39,204 nucleotides of DNA, from NCBI GenBank assembly GCA_003989065.1, contig RXIW01000028.1, forward strand, positions 1-39,204, read 5' to 3'. The position numbers and the translations under genes are program-made. Below the pieces are notes generated by a model. That model was not told the origin of the DNA, did not search any database, and worked only from the letters and a program-made list of their open reading frames with translations. How positions within the stretch are numbered: position 1 is the first letter of the stretch; every line of letters begins with the position of its first letter. This DNA comes from Candidatus Competibacteraceae bacterium (GTDB lineage Bacteria > Pseudomonadota > Gammaproteobacteria > Competibacterales > Competibacteraceae). Shown piece by piece: positions 1-7,993 of the stretch.

Positions 1-447
1 ACGCTTCAGCCGTGCATCGGGTAAACTCGCCCCATTCGTCTCCGCTTCAGCCCAACCCATTGGAAGCCGCCCACAATCAAACTCGCCTATCCGGTGGATG
101 TTGAAGGCGGTTAGCCTGCTCATGGCCCGTGACTATCCGTCCCGATAACTTTGGACACGTCGTAGTGAAATGTCTCATGTTTCACAGCGCATAAGAAATC
201 ATAATTGTGTGTGGATCCTAAGAGACTGCCGAAAAACTCAACATTGATTTTCAAGAAATATTTTCTGTCGGACCTGCTTCAAACCAGCTTGGCCGGCTAA
301 CAACCGCCTGGAAGCCGGTTCCGCTGTCATATAGATCAGTTAGTTAGTTTTTAGACAGCCTCTCAGACGGATTTTATTTAGCAAATTGACTGTGTGATAA
401 ACATTAATGAATCATAGGCCCCCATTCTAGAAGACGCAATGATCAGC
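1..447. other. Intergenic left edge, no supported gene
   Basis: No convincing gene is seen. A plus-strand frame is open from the left edge to a TAA at about 145-147. It could be the last ~48 codons of a gene cut by the window edge, but its residues match nothing I recognise. The stretch from about 200 to 440 is AT-richer than the neighbouring genes and holds the inverted-repeat element listed separately. Confidence 0.5.
221..363. mobile_element. Small IS-like or MITE-like relic with 18-bp terminal inverted repeats
   Basis: The left end 221-238 (agagactgccgaaaaact) and the right end 346-363 (its reverse complement reads agaggctgtctaaaaact) match at 15 of 18 positions in inverted orientation. 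They bracket about 143 bp with no coding capacity. Ends of the form GAG(A/G)CTG...AAAAACT recall termini of some insertion sequences; that link is from memory and untested. No clear target-site duplication is visible. It may be a non-autonomous element or the remains of a larger insertion sequence after internal deletion. Confidence 0.45.
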
Positions 448-480
448 GAAACCAGGGCGACTGCGAGCAGCCGCCCTTGG
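448..480 (-). terminator. Probable intrinsic terminator of the tusA transcript
   Basis: On the minus strand, just after the TusA stop, the sequence CCAAGGGCGGCTG, loop CTCG, CAGTCGCCCTGG forms a 12-bp stem with one bulged A and one G-U pair. It is followed by only three T residues. The stem is strong but the T-tract is short, so the call is moderate. Confidence 0.5.
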
Positions 481-483
481 CGT

Positions 484-714
484 TCACGCTTTACGCAGCA
501 GGAAATAGAACCGCCCGGCGTCTTCGCGCGTTTCCAGCAGGGCATGGCCGAACTGCTGGCACAGCGCGGTGAAATCCTGCACCGACTCGGGATCGGTGGA
601 GATCACCTGTAATACCTGCCCGCTGTGCAGGCTGGCCAGACCCTTCTTGGCCTTGAGGATCGGCAGCGGACAGTTCAGGCCGGACGTATCGAGCTCGGCG
701 TCGAAGGCAGTCAT
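484..714 (-). CDS. tusA: TusA/SirA-family sulfur carrier protein
   Basis: A 76-residue TusA-like protein, the usual size for the family. Near the N-terminus it has the signature L-N-C-P-L-P, with Cys15 as the expected persulfide-carrying residue, followed by the K-A-K-K helix typical of TusA/YedF/SirA proteins. TusA relays sulfur as a persulfide, classically from IscS to the TusBCD/TusE branch of tRNA 2-thiouridine synthesis; in sulfur oxidisers TusA homologs work in cytoplasmic sulfur trafficking. The start codon lies one base after the stop of the upstream unknown gene, so the two are very probably co-transcribed. The exact sulfur pathway cannot be told from this window. TusA-family membership is clear; TusA versus YedF is an inference from the short single-domain form. 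Confidence 0.88.
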   Translation of the reverse strand: MTAFDAELDTSGLNCPLPILKAKKGLASLHSGQVLQVISTDPESVQDFTALCQQFGHALLETREDAGRFYFLLRKA

Positions 715-715
715 G

Positions 716-2005
716 TCAATGCAGCCGTTCGGTCGAGGCTGGCAAATCGGCCAAGGTGGCGGGTTGTAGACTGCGGCTGCTGTCCGAATACAACAACCGG
801 CCCGGATGCAACACTTGCCGTTCCATACCCTGCTCAGTGCAACGCTGGGTCAACTGGTCGGCGATGACTCTAACTCCCTGCGGTTGCAGCGGATAGTGAT
901 GCTCCAAACGCACCAATTGCCCATCGCCATCCAGGGTGATGACGGTATAGGCCAGCGTGCCCAGCTCGGCGTCGGCCTGATGGGTGATCAACATGGCCTG
1001 TTCCTGCAACTCGCTGTCATTGTGGAAAATGCGCTCGACCAGATAATCCCCTGACAGGCAAGGAATCTCCCGCAGCGCCTCCAACGCGGCTTCGTTGTCT
1101 TCGGTCGCCAGGGCCTCTTCCAGCCGTGGGTTGGCCAGCACCCGCCGCGCATGCAGGCCATAGGCTTCCAGCGCCGATGCGTATTGCCGCTGCATGCGCA
1201 CCCAGTCGGAATAGCCCGCGCCCAGCTTGCTGGACGGCAGTTTCTTCCCAGGGCCGAATTGGGCCCAATCGTCGAAAGTGTAAAACGGGGTATGGGCGTG
1301 ATCGCCGGAGACCACGAACCGGTTGCCCGATTCCAGGGTGACCGAATAACTGCCCAGTTGCTGGAACCAGGCGTGCTCCAGCAATTCCCACAGCGGCAAA
1401 AACCCATGGCTTTCCAGCTGGACCCGCAGCAGCGCGCACAGATCGCTGACCGTGACGAACGAAATGTTCAGCATCGTCAGGCCGAAGGCTTGCCCGACCG
1501 CCTCGGCGGTGGCTGGCGACACCTGACCGTTTTGCATCAAGGTGTCTTCCATGGTCCGCGCTATCAGAGCGATGTCCTTATCGGGACCGACTAGGCAGAA
1601 GGGCAGCAGCAACAGCGGGCCGGAGCCGGGCCGCCGCAGCGGATTGATGGCGGAAACTGGGAAGAAAGCGCGGTCGGTGCCCAGGGCGATCAGCCGGGGT
1701 TCGAAGCTCGAATTGCGCAGACTGCCACGGTACAAGTCGGCCAATGCTTCGATCAGCGGCAAACCGGGGCGGAGGATTTCGGTCTGATCGTACAGCGCGC
1801 CGGGAAAAATCAAGCCCAAGTGCTCGATGCCGCCGAGAATGGTGCTCAAATCCTTGGCCAGATGGCTGGCGAGCGCTGTGGCGGCCGCCACGCTCAAGGG
1901 TTCGGGCGGTACGCTGTCGAGGTCGGTGTATTGCGGGTCCAGTTCGATGGCCAGCAGGCCGGCATAATGCCGGATGTCGGAAATGGCAGAATCGGTTGTA
2001 ACCAC
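716..2005 (-). CDS. Conserved protein of unknown function
   Basis: I do not recognise this protein. The frame is open back to 2200, but a good -10 box (TATAAT, 2096-2091 on the minus strand) lies inside that longer frame, and the first ~65 residues are basic and of low complexity. I therefore place the start at the in-frame GTG at 2005, which gives 429 residues; the true start could be another codon downstream of the promoter. The product looks soluble, with no clear signal peptide or membrane-spanning stretch. It is rich in Leu/Ala helices, and a segment around 'SGDHAHTPFYTFDDWAQFG' holds aromatic and His residues. It ends one base before tusA, so it is probably the first gene of a two-gene operon, which hints at a role near sulfur transfer but proves nothing. 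Confidence 0.65.
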   Translation of the reverse strand: MVTTDSAISDIRHYAGLLAIELDPQYTDLDSVPPEPLSVAAATALASHLAKDLSTILGGIEHLGLIFPGALYDQTEILRPGLPLIEALADLYRGSLRNSSFEPRLIALGTDRAFFPVSAINPLRRPGSGPLLLLPFCLVGPDKDIALIARTMEDTLMQNGQVSPATAEAVGQAFGLTMLNISFVTVSDLCALLRVQLESHGFLPLWELLEHAWFQQLGSYSVTLESGNRFVVSGDHAHTPFYTFDDWAQFGPGKKLPSSKLGAGYSDWVRMQRQYASALEAYGLHARRVLANPRLEEALATEDNEAALEALREIPCLSGDYLVERIFHNDSELQEQAMLITHQADAELGTLAYTVITLDGDGQLVRLEHHYPLQPQGVRVIADQLTQRCTEQGMERQVLHPGRLLYSDSSRSLQPATLADLPASTERLH

Positions 2006-2090
2006 GGTGAAGTTCTCGAAGGATGATGATGCGTCCCTGGAGCCTTCCGGCCCTCGACGAAGAGGGTTGGAGATGGGACGAGGCCAGTGC

Positions 2091-2096
2091 ATTATA
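2091..2096 (-). promoter_or_regulatory. Candidate -10 box for the unknown gene and tusA
   Basis: A perfect minus-strand TATAAT, preceded by a T/A-rich stretch, lies about 86-91 bp upstream of the chosen GTG start. The -35 region is weak: no good TTGACA is seen at 16-18 bp. It sits in the 262-bp divergent region shared with the acyl-CoA dehydrogenase gene on the other strand. Confidence 0.4.
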
Positions 2097-2267
2097 GGGA
2101 AAATTACAGGCAGTCTGGGGGAACGACCCGCGGATCGCCGGCTGGCAAAATTTTTCCGACATCCCCAGCCAAAACATGGGCTCTTGACCCTTTTGCGCAT
2201 AGACTTGGCGGCTAGAGCCTACTAAATTTAGGGTTTTAAGATTCACGACACTACATGAGGCAAGCCG

Positions 2268-3989
2268 ATGTCCGCATCGATCCAGAACCCGCTAGAACAA
2301 CTACAGCAAGCTGGCCAAGCGCTCGACGCGGTCCAGAAAGTACTCGACTACGCCTTGGCGGACTTGCGGGAACGCTCGCAGAAGGCCGATGGCAAGATTT
2401 CCGCCGCGCTGCTGGATCAGCATCAACTGGTCAGTTATGACTTGGCGTTGTCCTGCGCCGAAGTGACCGGCGCCCGGTTCGGACTGGATTACGCCAAACG
2501 GGCGCGGAACGCCAGCGTCGCCACCGCCGATGCGCTTACCCTGGAAGAGCGTTTTGCCTTGTTGTTCACCGCCGAGGCCCTGCAGGCCGTCCGCAACCGG
2601 CTGAGCGCCCGGCCGGCCGATTTCGGTCTGGACGAGTCCTGGTTGAGCGCCACCGTCGATCATCCTGCCGTGCGGCAATTCTGCCTGGCGCAGCTGCCGG
2701 CGGAGCGGGTGGCCGAGCTGGGCCAGCTGATGCGCGCCCAGGATGGGGTGACCGGGGCCTATCTGCTGGACGATCATCACGAGATGATGCGTGAGACCTT
2801 CCGCCGGGTGGCCGAGGAAGTGGTGATGCCGCTGGCCGAGGAAGTGCACCGCCACGACCTCGACATTCCCGACGCCATCCTGGATCAGGTCAAGGAACTG
2901 GGCTGCTTCGGTATTTCCATTCCCGAACGCTTCGGCGGCATCCAGAGCGACGAGCAGGAAGACAATCTCGGCATGATCGTGGTGACCGAGGAACTGACTC
3001 GCGGTTCGCTGGGCGCGGCGGGCAGCCTGATCACCCGGCCCGAGATCCTGTCCAAGGCGTTGCTCAAGGGTGGCACCGAGGAGCAGAAGAACAAGTGGTT
3101 GCCGCAGCTGGCCGCTGGCGATCTGCTGTGCGCGGTGGCGGTGACCGAGCCCAATTACGGGTCCGACGTGGCCAACATGCGGCTCAAGGCGACCAAGACC
3201 GAGGGCGGTTGGTTGCTGAACGGGGCCAAGACCTGGTGCACCTTCGGCGGCAAGGCTGGGGTGTTGCTGATCCTGGCTCGCACCCATCCCGACGTGTCGC
3301 TGGGCCATCGCGGCCTGTCGATGTTCCTGCTGGAAAAGCCGAGTTATCCCGGCCACGCCTTCGAGTTTGTCCAGGAAGGCGGCGGCAAGCTGAGCGGCAA
3401 GGCCATTTCCACCATCGGCTATCGTGGGATGCACTCCTTCGATCTGTTCTTCGACAATATCTTCGTGCCCGAAGAGAACATGTTGGGCGGACCGCAGGGC
3501 GAGGGCAAGGGTTTCTATTTCACCATGGCCGGTTTCGCCGGCGGTCGCATCCAGACCGCCGCTCGTGCTCTGGGCATCATGCAGGCGGCCTACGAAAAGG
3601 CGCTCAGCTATGCCCAGGAGCGCATCGTGTTCGGTTATCCGATCGGCGACTATCAGCTGACTCAGGCCAAGCTGGCGCGGATGGCGACCTATCTGGCTAT
3701 CGGCCGGCAGTTCACCTATTCGGTCGGCCGACTGATGGACCAGGGCGAGGGCGATATGGAAGCCAGCATGGTGAAATTCTTCACCTGCAAGACCGCCGAA
3801 TGGGTGACCCGCGAGGCCCTGCAGATTCATGGCGGCATGGGCTACGCCGAGGAAACTCCGGTCAGCCGCTACTTTATCGATGCGCGGGTGCTGTCGATCT
3901 TCGAAGGCGCCGAGGAGACGCTGGCGCTCAAGGTGATTGCGCGTTCGCTGGTGGACAATGCCAAGACCAAGGCAGAAGTGGGAGTCTGA
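2268..3989 (+). CDS. mcd: (2S)-methylsuccinyl-CoA dehydrogenase, ethylmalonyl-CoA pathway
   Basis: A 573-residue acyl-CoA dehydrogenase with an N-terminal extension of about 150 residues ahead of the usual ~380-residue fold. That extension and length are typical of methylsuccinyl-CoA dehydrogenases, which oxidise (2S)-methylsuccinyl-CoA to mesaconyl-CoA and pass electrons to ETF. The acyl-CoA dehydrogenase signature 'AVTEPNYGSDVANM' is present in the middle. The C-terminal 'IHGGMGYAEETPVSRYFIDA' is followed by F-E-G with Glu546 at the catalytic-base position. The start is supported by GAGG at 2257-2260, seven bases before the ATG. The next gene begins three bases after the stop, and its product would act on this enzyme's product. 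A general short/branched-chain acyl-CoA dehydrogenase is the alternative, but the length and neighbours make Mcd much more likely. Confidence 0.93.
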   Translation: MSASIQNPLEQLQQAGQALDAVQKVLDYALADLRERSQKADGKISAALLDQHQLVSYDLALSCAEVTGARFGLDYAKRARNASVATADALTLEERFALLFTAEALQAVRNRLSARPADFGLDESWLSATVDHPAVRQFCLAQLPAERVAELGQLMRAQDGVTGAYLLDDHHEMMRETFRRVAEEVVMPLAEEVHRHDLDIPDAILDQVKELGCFGISIPERFGGIQSDEQEDNLGMIVVTEELTRGSLGAAGSLITRPEILSKALLKGGTEEQKNKWLPQLAAGDLLCAVAVTEPNYGSDVANMRLKATKTEGGWLLNGAKTWCTFGGKAGVLLILARTHPDVSLGHRGLSMFLLEKPSYPGHAFEFVQEGGGKLSGKAISTIGYRGMHSFDLFFDNIFVPEENMLGGPQGEGKGFYFTMAGFAGGRIQTAARALGIMQAAYEKALSYAQERIVFGYPIGDYQLTQAKLARMATYLAIGRQFTYSVGRLMDQGEGDMEASMVKFFTCKTAEWVTREALQIHGGMGYAEETPVSRYFIDARVLSIFEGAEETLALKVIARSLVDNAKTKAEVGV

Positions 3990-3992
3990 TTC

Positions 3993-5165
3993 ATGAGCTT
4001 TTCGATGCGATTGAGCGAACAAGTAGAAGTCGCCGGTTCGGTGGCAGTCAATCTGGAATGGGCGCGGCGGCCGCAATATGGCCGCTATCTGGACGAGTTC
4101 GTGCCAGGGCAGGTGTTCGTCCATCCGCGTGGCTACACCTTCGAGCGCGGGCCGATGCTGAATTTCGCCCGGGCGTTCATGCAGTGTAATCCGCTGTATC
4201 TGAATCTCGAATACGCCAAGGCCCACGGTTTCTCGGATTTGCCGGCCAGCCCGCAGATGGTGTTCAACGTGGTGCTGTCGCTGGGGGTGCACAACGATTC
4301 CGAGAAGGCCATCGCCAATCTCGGCTATTACAACGTGCAATTCCTGCGGCCGGTCTATCCGGGCGACACGTTGCGCGGCTACACCAAAGTGATGGATCGC
4401 AAGGCCCGTGGCGAGGACAAGCCGGGCATCGTGTTGATTCGCACCTTGGGCGTGAACCAGCATCACCAAGTGGTGTTGCAGTACGAGCGCAAGATCATGG
4501 TCGGCTATCGCGGCGACCGCCTGCCGACCACGCCAGCGCCGACCACGCCGGTCGAATTTCCGTGGGTGGAAAATCCAGTGGTGGAATTGCCGCTGAGCAA
4601 CGGCGCTTATCCCAGCCAGTTGACCGGCCCCAACACTTACTTCGAGGACTTCTCGCTGGGCGATCTGATCGTGCACGCCAATGGCCGCACCATCACCGAC
4701 GAGCACGTGGCCTGGACCTATCTGGTCGGCAATACCCATCCGCTGCACTTCGACCGGGTCTACAGCACCGGCCTGTCGGGCAAGATGAGCGGCGAACCCA
4801 TCGTCTACGGCGGTCTGGTATTCGCCTGGCTGGAAGGTCTGGCCAGTCGCGACGTCAGCGAAAACGCCTTGTGGGAGCTGGGCTTCACCGAGGGCTATCA
4901 CACCCAGCCGGCGGTGTCCGGCGACACGGTGGCGGCCTTGTCGCGGGTGGTGGGGACCGAGAGCCTGCCCAATAACGACGCGGCAGGCATCGTGACTTTC
5001 CAGTTCATCGGTGTAAAGAACATCAGCGCCGCCGCCGCTCTGGAAACCTACGGCGCGGATCTGTTCATCAAGGAAAACGACAAGCAGAAGCTGAACAAGG
5101 ACAAACTCGGCGACAAGATCTTCGAGATCGAACGACGGTTGTTGATCAAGAAACGGCCGGCGTAA
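3993..5165 (+). CDS. mch: Mesaconyl-CoA hydratase (beta-methylmalyl-CoA dehydratase)
   Basis: A 390-residue protein with two MaoC-like hot-dog halves. The first covers the conserved 'FVPGQVFVHPRGYTFERGP' region; the second, about residues 205-345, carries 'YFEDFSLGDLIVHANGRTI' and then 'THPLHFD'. This double-MaoC layout is that of mesaconyl-CoA hydratase, which interconverts mesaconyl-CoA and beta-methylmalyl-CoA. It is somewhat longer than the ~345-residue family members I recall. The start has GGGAG at 3980-3984, eight bases upstream. It lies three bases downstream of mcd and is surely co-transcribed with it. A beta-methylmalyl-CoA lyase gene (mcl1), the expected next step, is not in this window. 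Confidence 0.92.
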   Translation: MSFSMRLSEQVEVAGSVAVNLEWARRPQYGRYLDEFVPGQVFVHPRGYTFERGPMLNFARAFMQCNPLYLNLEYAKAHGFSDLPASPQMVFNVVLSLGVHNDSEKAIANLGYYNVQFLRPVYPGDTLRGYTKVMDRKARGEDKPGIVLIRTLGVNQHHQVVLQYERKIMVGYRGDRLPTTPAPTTPVEFPWVENPVVELPLSNGAYPSQLTGPNTYFEDFSLGDLIVHANGRTITDEHVAWTYLVGNTHPLHFDRVYSTGLSGKMSGEPIVYGGLVFAWLEGLASRDVSENALWELGFTEGYHTQPAVSGDTVAALSRVVGTESLPNNDAAGIVTFQFIGVKNISAAAALETYGADLFIKENDKQKLNKDKLGDKIFEIERRLLIKKRPA

Positions 5166-5177
5166 GGTGAATTAAAG

Positions 5178-5201
5178 CCCCTCTCCTGGAAGGGAGAGGG
5201 G
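5178..5201. terminator. Hairpin after mch
   Basis: CCCCTCTCC, loop TGGAAG, GGAGAGGGG forms a perfect 9-bp GC-rich stem 12 bp after the mch stop. No T-run follows on either strand, so it may be a Rho-assisted or attenuating hairpin, an mRNA-stabilising 3' end, or one copy of a dispersed intergenic repeat. It marks the boundary where base composition drops into the AT-rich insert. Confidence 0.5.
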
Positions 5202-5327
5202 AAATGCACTAGCAGAGTGAAAGACTCTCTGTGATCAATGAAATGTTAAGGTCGCTTATCAAGATAGTCGAAGAAGATAAGGTGGCTTTTTCAGGATCTT
5301 GAGAGGATTTATGGTCGGAGGTTGTTG

Positions 5328-5510
5328 ATGGAAAAGGCGCTCAAGATAGTGTCGCTACATGAGCGGCATAATGATTACGAGTATTGGATTTCAAAGCCGG
5401 TCAGTGATCGCATTGATGCTATAGAAATTCTTCGCAACCAGTATATTCAATTCAGAAAAAATGTTGAGCCAAGACTTCAAAGAGTTTGTCGAGTTATTAA
5501 ACAGGTATGA
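5328..5510 (+). CDS. Small protein paired with a nucleotidyltransferase (putative toxin-antitoxin partner)
   Basis: A 60-residue basic protein. I start it at ATG 5328, which has GGAGG at 5317-5321 six bases upstream; a TTG six bases earlier is less likely. The C-terminal part 'EPRLQRVCRVIKQV' and the 'YWISKPVSDRIDAIEILR' helix match a recurrent family of small proteins I know from positions just ahead of HEPN/MNT-like nucleotidyltransferase genes, often annotated as toxin-antitoxin components. The stop overlaps the start of the downstream nucleotidyltransferase by 50 bp, so translation is probably coupled. Base composition is clearly AT-richer than the flanking pathway genes, which suggests horizontal arrival. 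Function is inferred from pairing only. Confidence 0.75.
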   Translation: MEKALKIVSLHERHNDYEYWISKPVSDRIDAIEILRNQYIQFRKNVEPRLQRVCRVIKQV

Positions 5511-5907
5511 GGTGGAATACCTGATTGTTGGAGGCTATGCCGTCGGAATACATGGCCATCCACGCTATACGGGTGATTTGGATATCTGGATCCACGCCAC
5601 TGTGGAAAATGCCAGAAAAACGCTAAGAGCGCTGAATGATTTTGGATTTGCTTCTTTTGGTTTGAATGAGGCTGATTTGACTAAACTTGGCAATGTTATC
5701 CAAATGGGTTATCCGCCATTTCGTATCGATATATTGACGAGAATTGATGGAGTTGATTTTGAAGACTGTTATCGAAATAAAGTGATAATTCAGTACGATG
5801 GAATCGTTTTATATGTCATAGGAGTCAGTGACTTGATGGTCAATAAAAGAGCAAGTGGCAGGTTGAAAGATATTGATGATCTGGAAAATTTGAAGCATAT
5901 AGAGTAA
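5461..5907 (+). CDS. Nucleotidyltransferase-fold protein (putative toxin-antitoxin component)
   Basis: A 148-residue protein with the nucleotidyltransferase signature 'IVGGYAVGIHGHPRYTGDLD': the GG of the fold's first helix, then the metal-binding D-L-D. The lineage resembles DUF6036/AbiEii-like or MNT-type minimal nucleotidyltransferases. Such enzymes transfer nucleotides to proteins or tRNA, and several act in toxin-antitoxin or phage-defence pairs. The third catalytic acidic residue is probably in the 'PFRIDILTRIDG' segment. It overlaps the preceding 60-residue gene. The module is AT-rich and sits between mch and the mutase gene, breaking an otherwise compact pathway block. Which of the two proteins would be toxic cannot be decided from sequence. 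Confidence 0.8.
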   Translation: MLSQDFKEFVELLNRYEVEYLIVGGYAVGIHGHPRYTGDLDIWIHATVENARKTLRALNDFGFASFGLNEADLTKLGNVIQMGYPPFRIDILTRIDGVDFEDCYRNKVIIQYDGIVLYVIGVSDLMVNKRASGRLKDIDDLENLKHIE

Positions 5908-5989
5908 TGAATCAGATTTAGATATTCACTCGGTAAATAATAACAAGGAAGTAAAACTGTCACCCTTAGACAACCCCCATGAGGCTCCC

Positions 5990-7993
5990 ATGACGACCCC
6001 CATCAAACGCGATAAACCCTGGCTGATGCGGACCTATTCCGGCCATTCTTCCGCCAAGGCATCCAACGAGTTGTACCGCACCAACCTCAGCAAGGGACAG
6101 ACCGGCCTGTCGGTGGCGTTCGATCTGCCGACCCAGACCGGTTACGACGCCGATCATCCGCTGGCGCGCGGCGAAGTCGGCAAGGTCGGCGTGCCGATCT
6201 GCAACATCGGCGACATGGAAGCGCTGTTCGACCAGATCCCGCTGGGCCAGATGAACACCTCCATGACCATCAATGCTACCGCCGCCTGGCTGTTGGCGCT
6301 GTACGTCGCCACCGCCGAGCGCCAGGGCGCGTCGCCCCTGCAATTGCAGGGCACCACCCAGAACGACATCCTCAAGGAATACCTGTCGCGCGGCACCTAT
6401 ATCTTCCCACCGACGCCCTCGGTGCGGTTGACCACCGACATCATCTCCTACACGGTCAAGAACATTCCCAAGTGGAATCCGACCAACATCTGCAGCTATC
6501 ACCTGCAGGAAGCCGGCGCCACCCCGACCCAGGAACTGGCCTACGCCCTGTCCACCGCTATCGCAGTGCTGGACGCGGTGCGCGATTCCGGTCAGATCAG
6601 CGCGGATGGCTTCGAACAGGTGGTCGGACGCATTTCCTTCTTCGTCAACGCCGGTATTCGCTTCATCGAAGAAACCTGCAAAATGCGGGCGTTCGGCGAG
6701 ATGTGGGACCAGATGACCCAGGAACGCTATGGCGTGCAGAGCGAGGAGATGCGCCGCTTCCGCTACGGGGTCCAGGTCAACTCGCTGGGTTTGACCGAAG
6801 CCCAGCCGGAAAACAACGTACAGCGCATCGTGCTGGAAATGCTGGGCGTCAGCCTGTCCAAGAACGCTCGCGCCCGCGCCATCCAGTTGCCGGCCTGGAA
6901 CGAGGCGCTCGGCTTGCCGCGACCCTGGGATCAGCAATGGGCCTTGCGGATGCAGCAGGTCCTCGTCTTTGAAACCGACCTGCTGGAATATGGCGACATT
7001 TTCGACGGTTCGCCGGTGATCGCTGCCAAGGTCAAGGCGCTGGTGGACGGCGCGGCGGCGGAAATGGCCCGGGTGCAGGAACAGGGCGGCATGGTGCAGG
7101 CTATCGAAGCCGGTTACGTCAAGCGCCAGCTGGTGAGCAGCCACACCGAACGGATGCGCGCCATCGAGCGCGGCGATCTGCGCATCGTCGGTCTCAACTG
7201 CTACAAGGAAACCGAGGAATCGCCGCTGACCGGTGGCAAGGATAGCGGCATCATGAAGGTCGATCCGCGGGCCGAACGCGAGCAGATCGAGCGGCTCGAA
7301 GCGTTCCGGGCCAAGCGCAATGGGACTGAGGTCAAGGCGGCGCTGGCCAATCTGGCCGAGACGGCCCGCAGCGGCGCGAACATCATGCCAGCCTCGATCC
7401 TGTGCGCCCATGCCGGGGTGACCACCGGTGAGTGGTCGCAGACCCTGCGCGACATCTTCGGTGAATATCGCGCGCCCACCGGCATCGACATCCCGGCCAA
7501 TGACGACAGTCGCGGCGTGCGGGCGGTGGCGATCCGGACCCAGGTCACCAAGACCGGCGTGGAGCTGGGCCGACCGCTGCGGTTGTTGATCGGTAAGCCG
7601 GGACTGGACGGGCACAGCAACGGTGCCGAACAGATCGCAGTCAAGGGTCGCGACGTCGGCTTCGAGATCGTCTACGAAGGTATCCGTCTGACTCCGGAGC
7701 AGATCGCCAAGGCAGCGCTGGAGGAGGGCGTGCATCTGATCGGGCTGTCGGTGCTGTCCGGTAGCCATATCGAGATGGTCGAGGACGTGTTCGACCAGCT
7801 GAGCAAGGTCGGGTTGCGGCACATGCCGGTGGTCATCGGCGGCATCATTCCGGAAAACGACGCCAGAATGCTCAAGGACAAAGGCATCGCCGCAGTCTAT
7901 ACCCCTAAGGATATCGACATGAACGGCATCATGGTGGATATCCTCAACCTGATCCGTCAGGCCCACGACCTGGAACCGGTTGCGGTGGCATGA
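5990..7993 (+). CDS. ecm: Ethylmalonyl-CoA mutase, coenzyme B12-dependent
   Basis: A 667-residue adenosylcobalamin-dependent acyl-CoA mutase of the Ecm/MeaA type, in which substrate barrel and B12 domain share one chain. It converts (2R)-ethylmalonyl-CoA to (2S)-methylsuccinyl-CoA. The N-terminal 'TYSGHSSAKASNELYR' is the MeaA-like version of the active-site segment rather than the methylmalonyl-CoA mutase version. The C-terminal B12 domain has D540-G-H-S-N-G545, with His542 as the cobalt ligand, followed by 'GLSVLSGSH' and 'VVIGGIIP'. GAGG at 5981-5984 supports the start. It overlaps meaB by 4 bp (ATGA). No cobalamin riboswitch is visible in the short upstream gap. Confidence 0.95.
   Translation: MTTPIKRDKPWLMRTYSGHSSAKASNELYRTNLSKGQTGLSVAFDLPTQTGYDADHPLARGEVGKVGVPICNIGDMEALFDQIPLGQMNTSMTINATAAWLLALYVATAERQGASPLQLQGTTQNDILKEYLSRGTYIFPPTPSVRLTTDIISYTVKNIPKWNPTNICSYHLQEAGATPTQELAYALSTAIAVLDAVRDSGQISADGFEQVVGRISFFVNAGIRFIEETCKMRAFGEMWDQMTQERYGVQSEEMRRFRYGVQVNSLGLTEAQPENNVQRIVLEMLGVSLSKNARARAIQLPAWNEALGLPRPWDQQWALRMQQVLVFETDLLEYGDIFDGSPVIAAKVKALVDGAAAEMARVQEQGGMVQAIEAGYVKRQLVSSHTERMRAIERGDLRIVGLNCYKETEESPLTGGKDSGIMKVDPRAEREQIERLEAFRAKRNGTEVKAALANLAETARSGANIMPASILCAHAGVTTGEWSQTLRDIFGEYRAPTGIDIPANDDSRGVRAVAIRTQVTKTGVELGRPLRLLIGKPGLDGHSNGAEQIAVKGRDVGFEIVYEGIRLTPEQIAKAALEEGVHLIGLSVLSGSHIEMVEDVFDQLSKVGLRHMPVVIGGIIPENDARMLKDKGIAAVYTPKDIDMNGIMVDILNLIRQAHDLEPVAVA

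Noticed and set aside
2301-4901. An 866-codon open frame on the minus strand opposite mcd and mch
   Set aside because: It lies fully antisense to two clear enzymes, has a His/Gln/Gly-rich composition typical of reverse-complement frames in GC-rich genes, and shows no domain.
5908-5989. A cobalamin riboswitch ahead of the B12-dependent mutase
   Set aside because: The gap is only about 80 bp and contains no B12-box-like sequence or suitable structure.
5966-7966. A 666-codon minus-strand frame opposite the mutase gene
   Set aside because: A pure shadow of the codon pattern of ecm; no ribosome site or recognisable motif.
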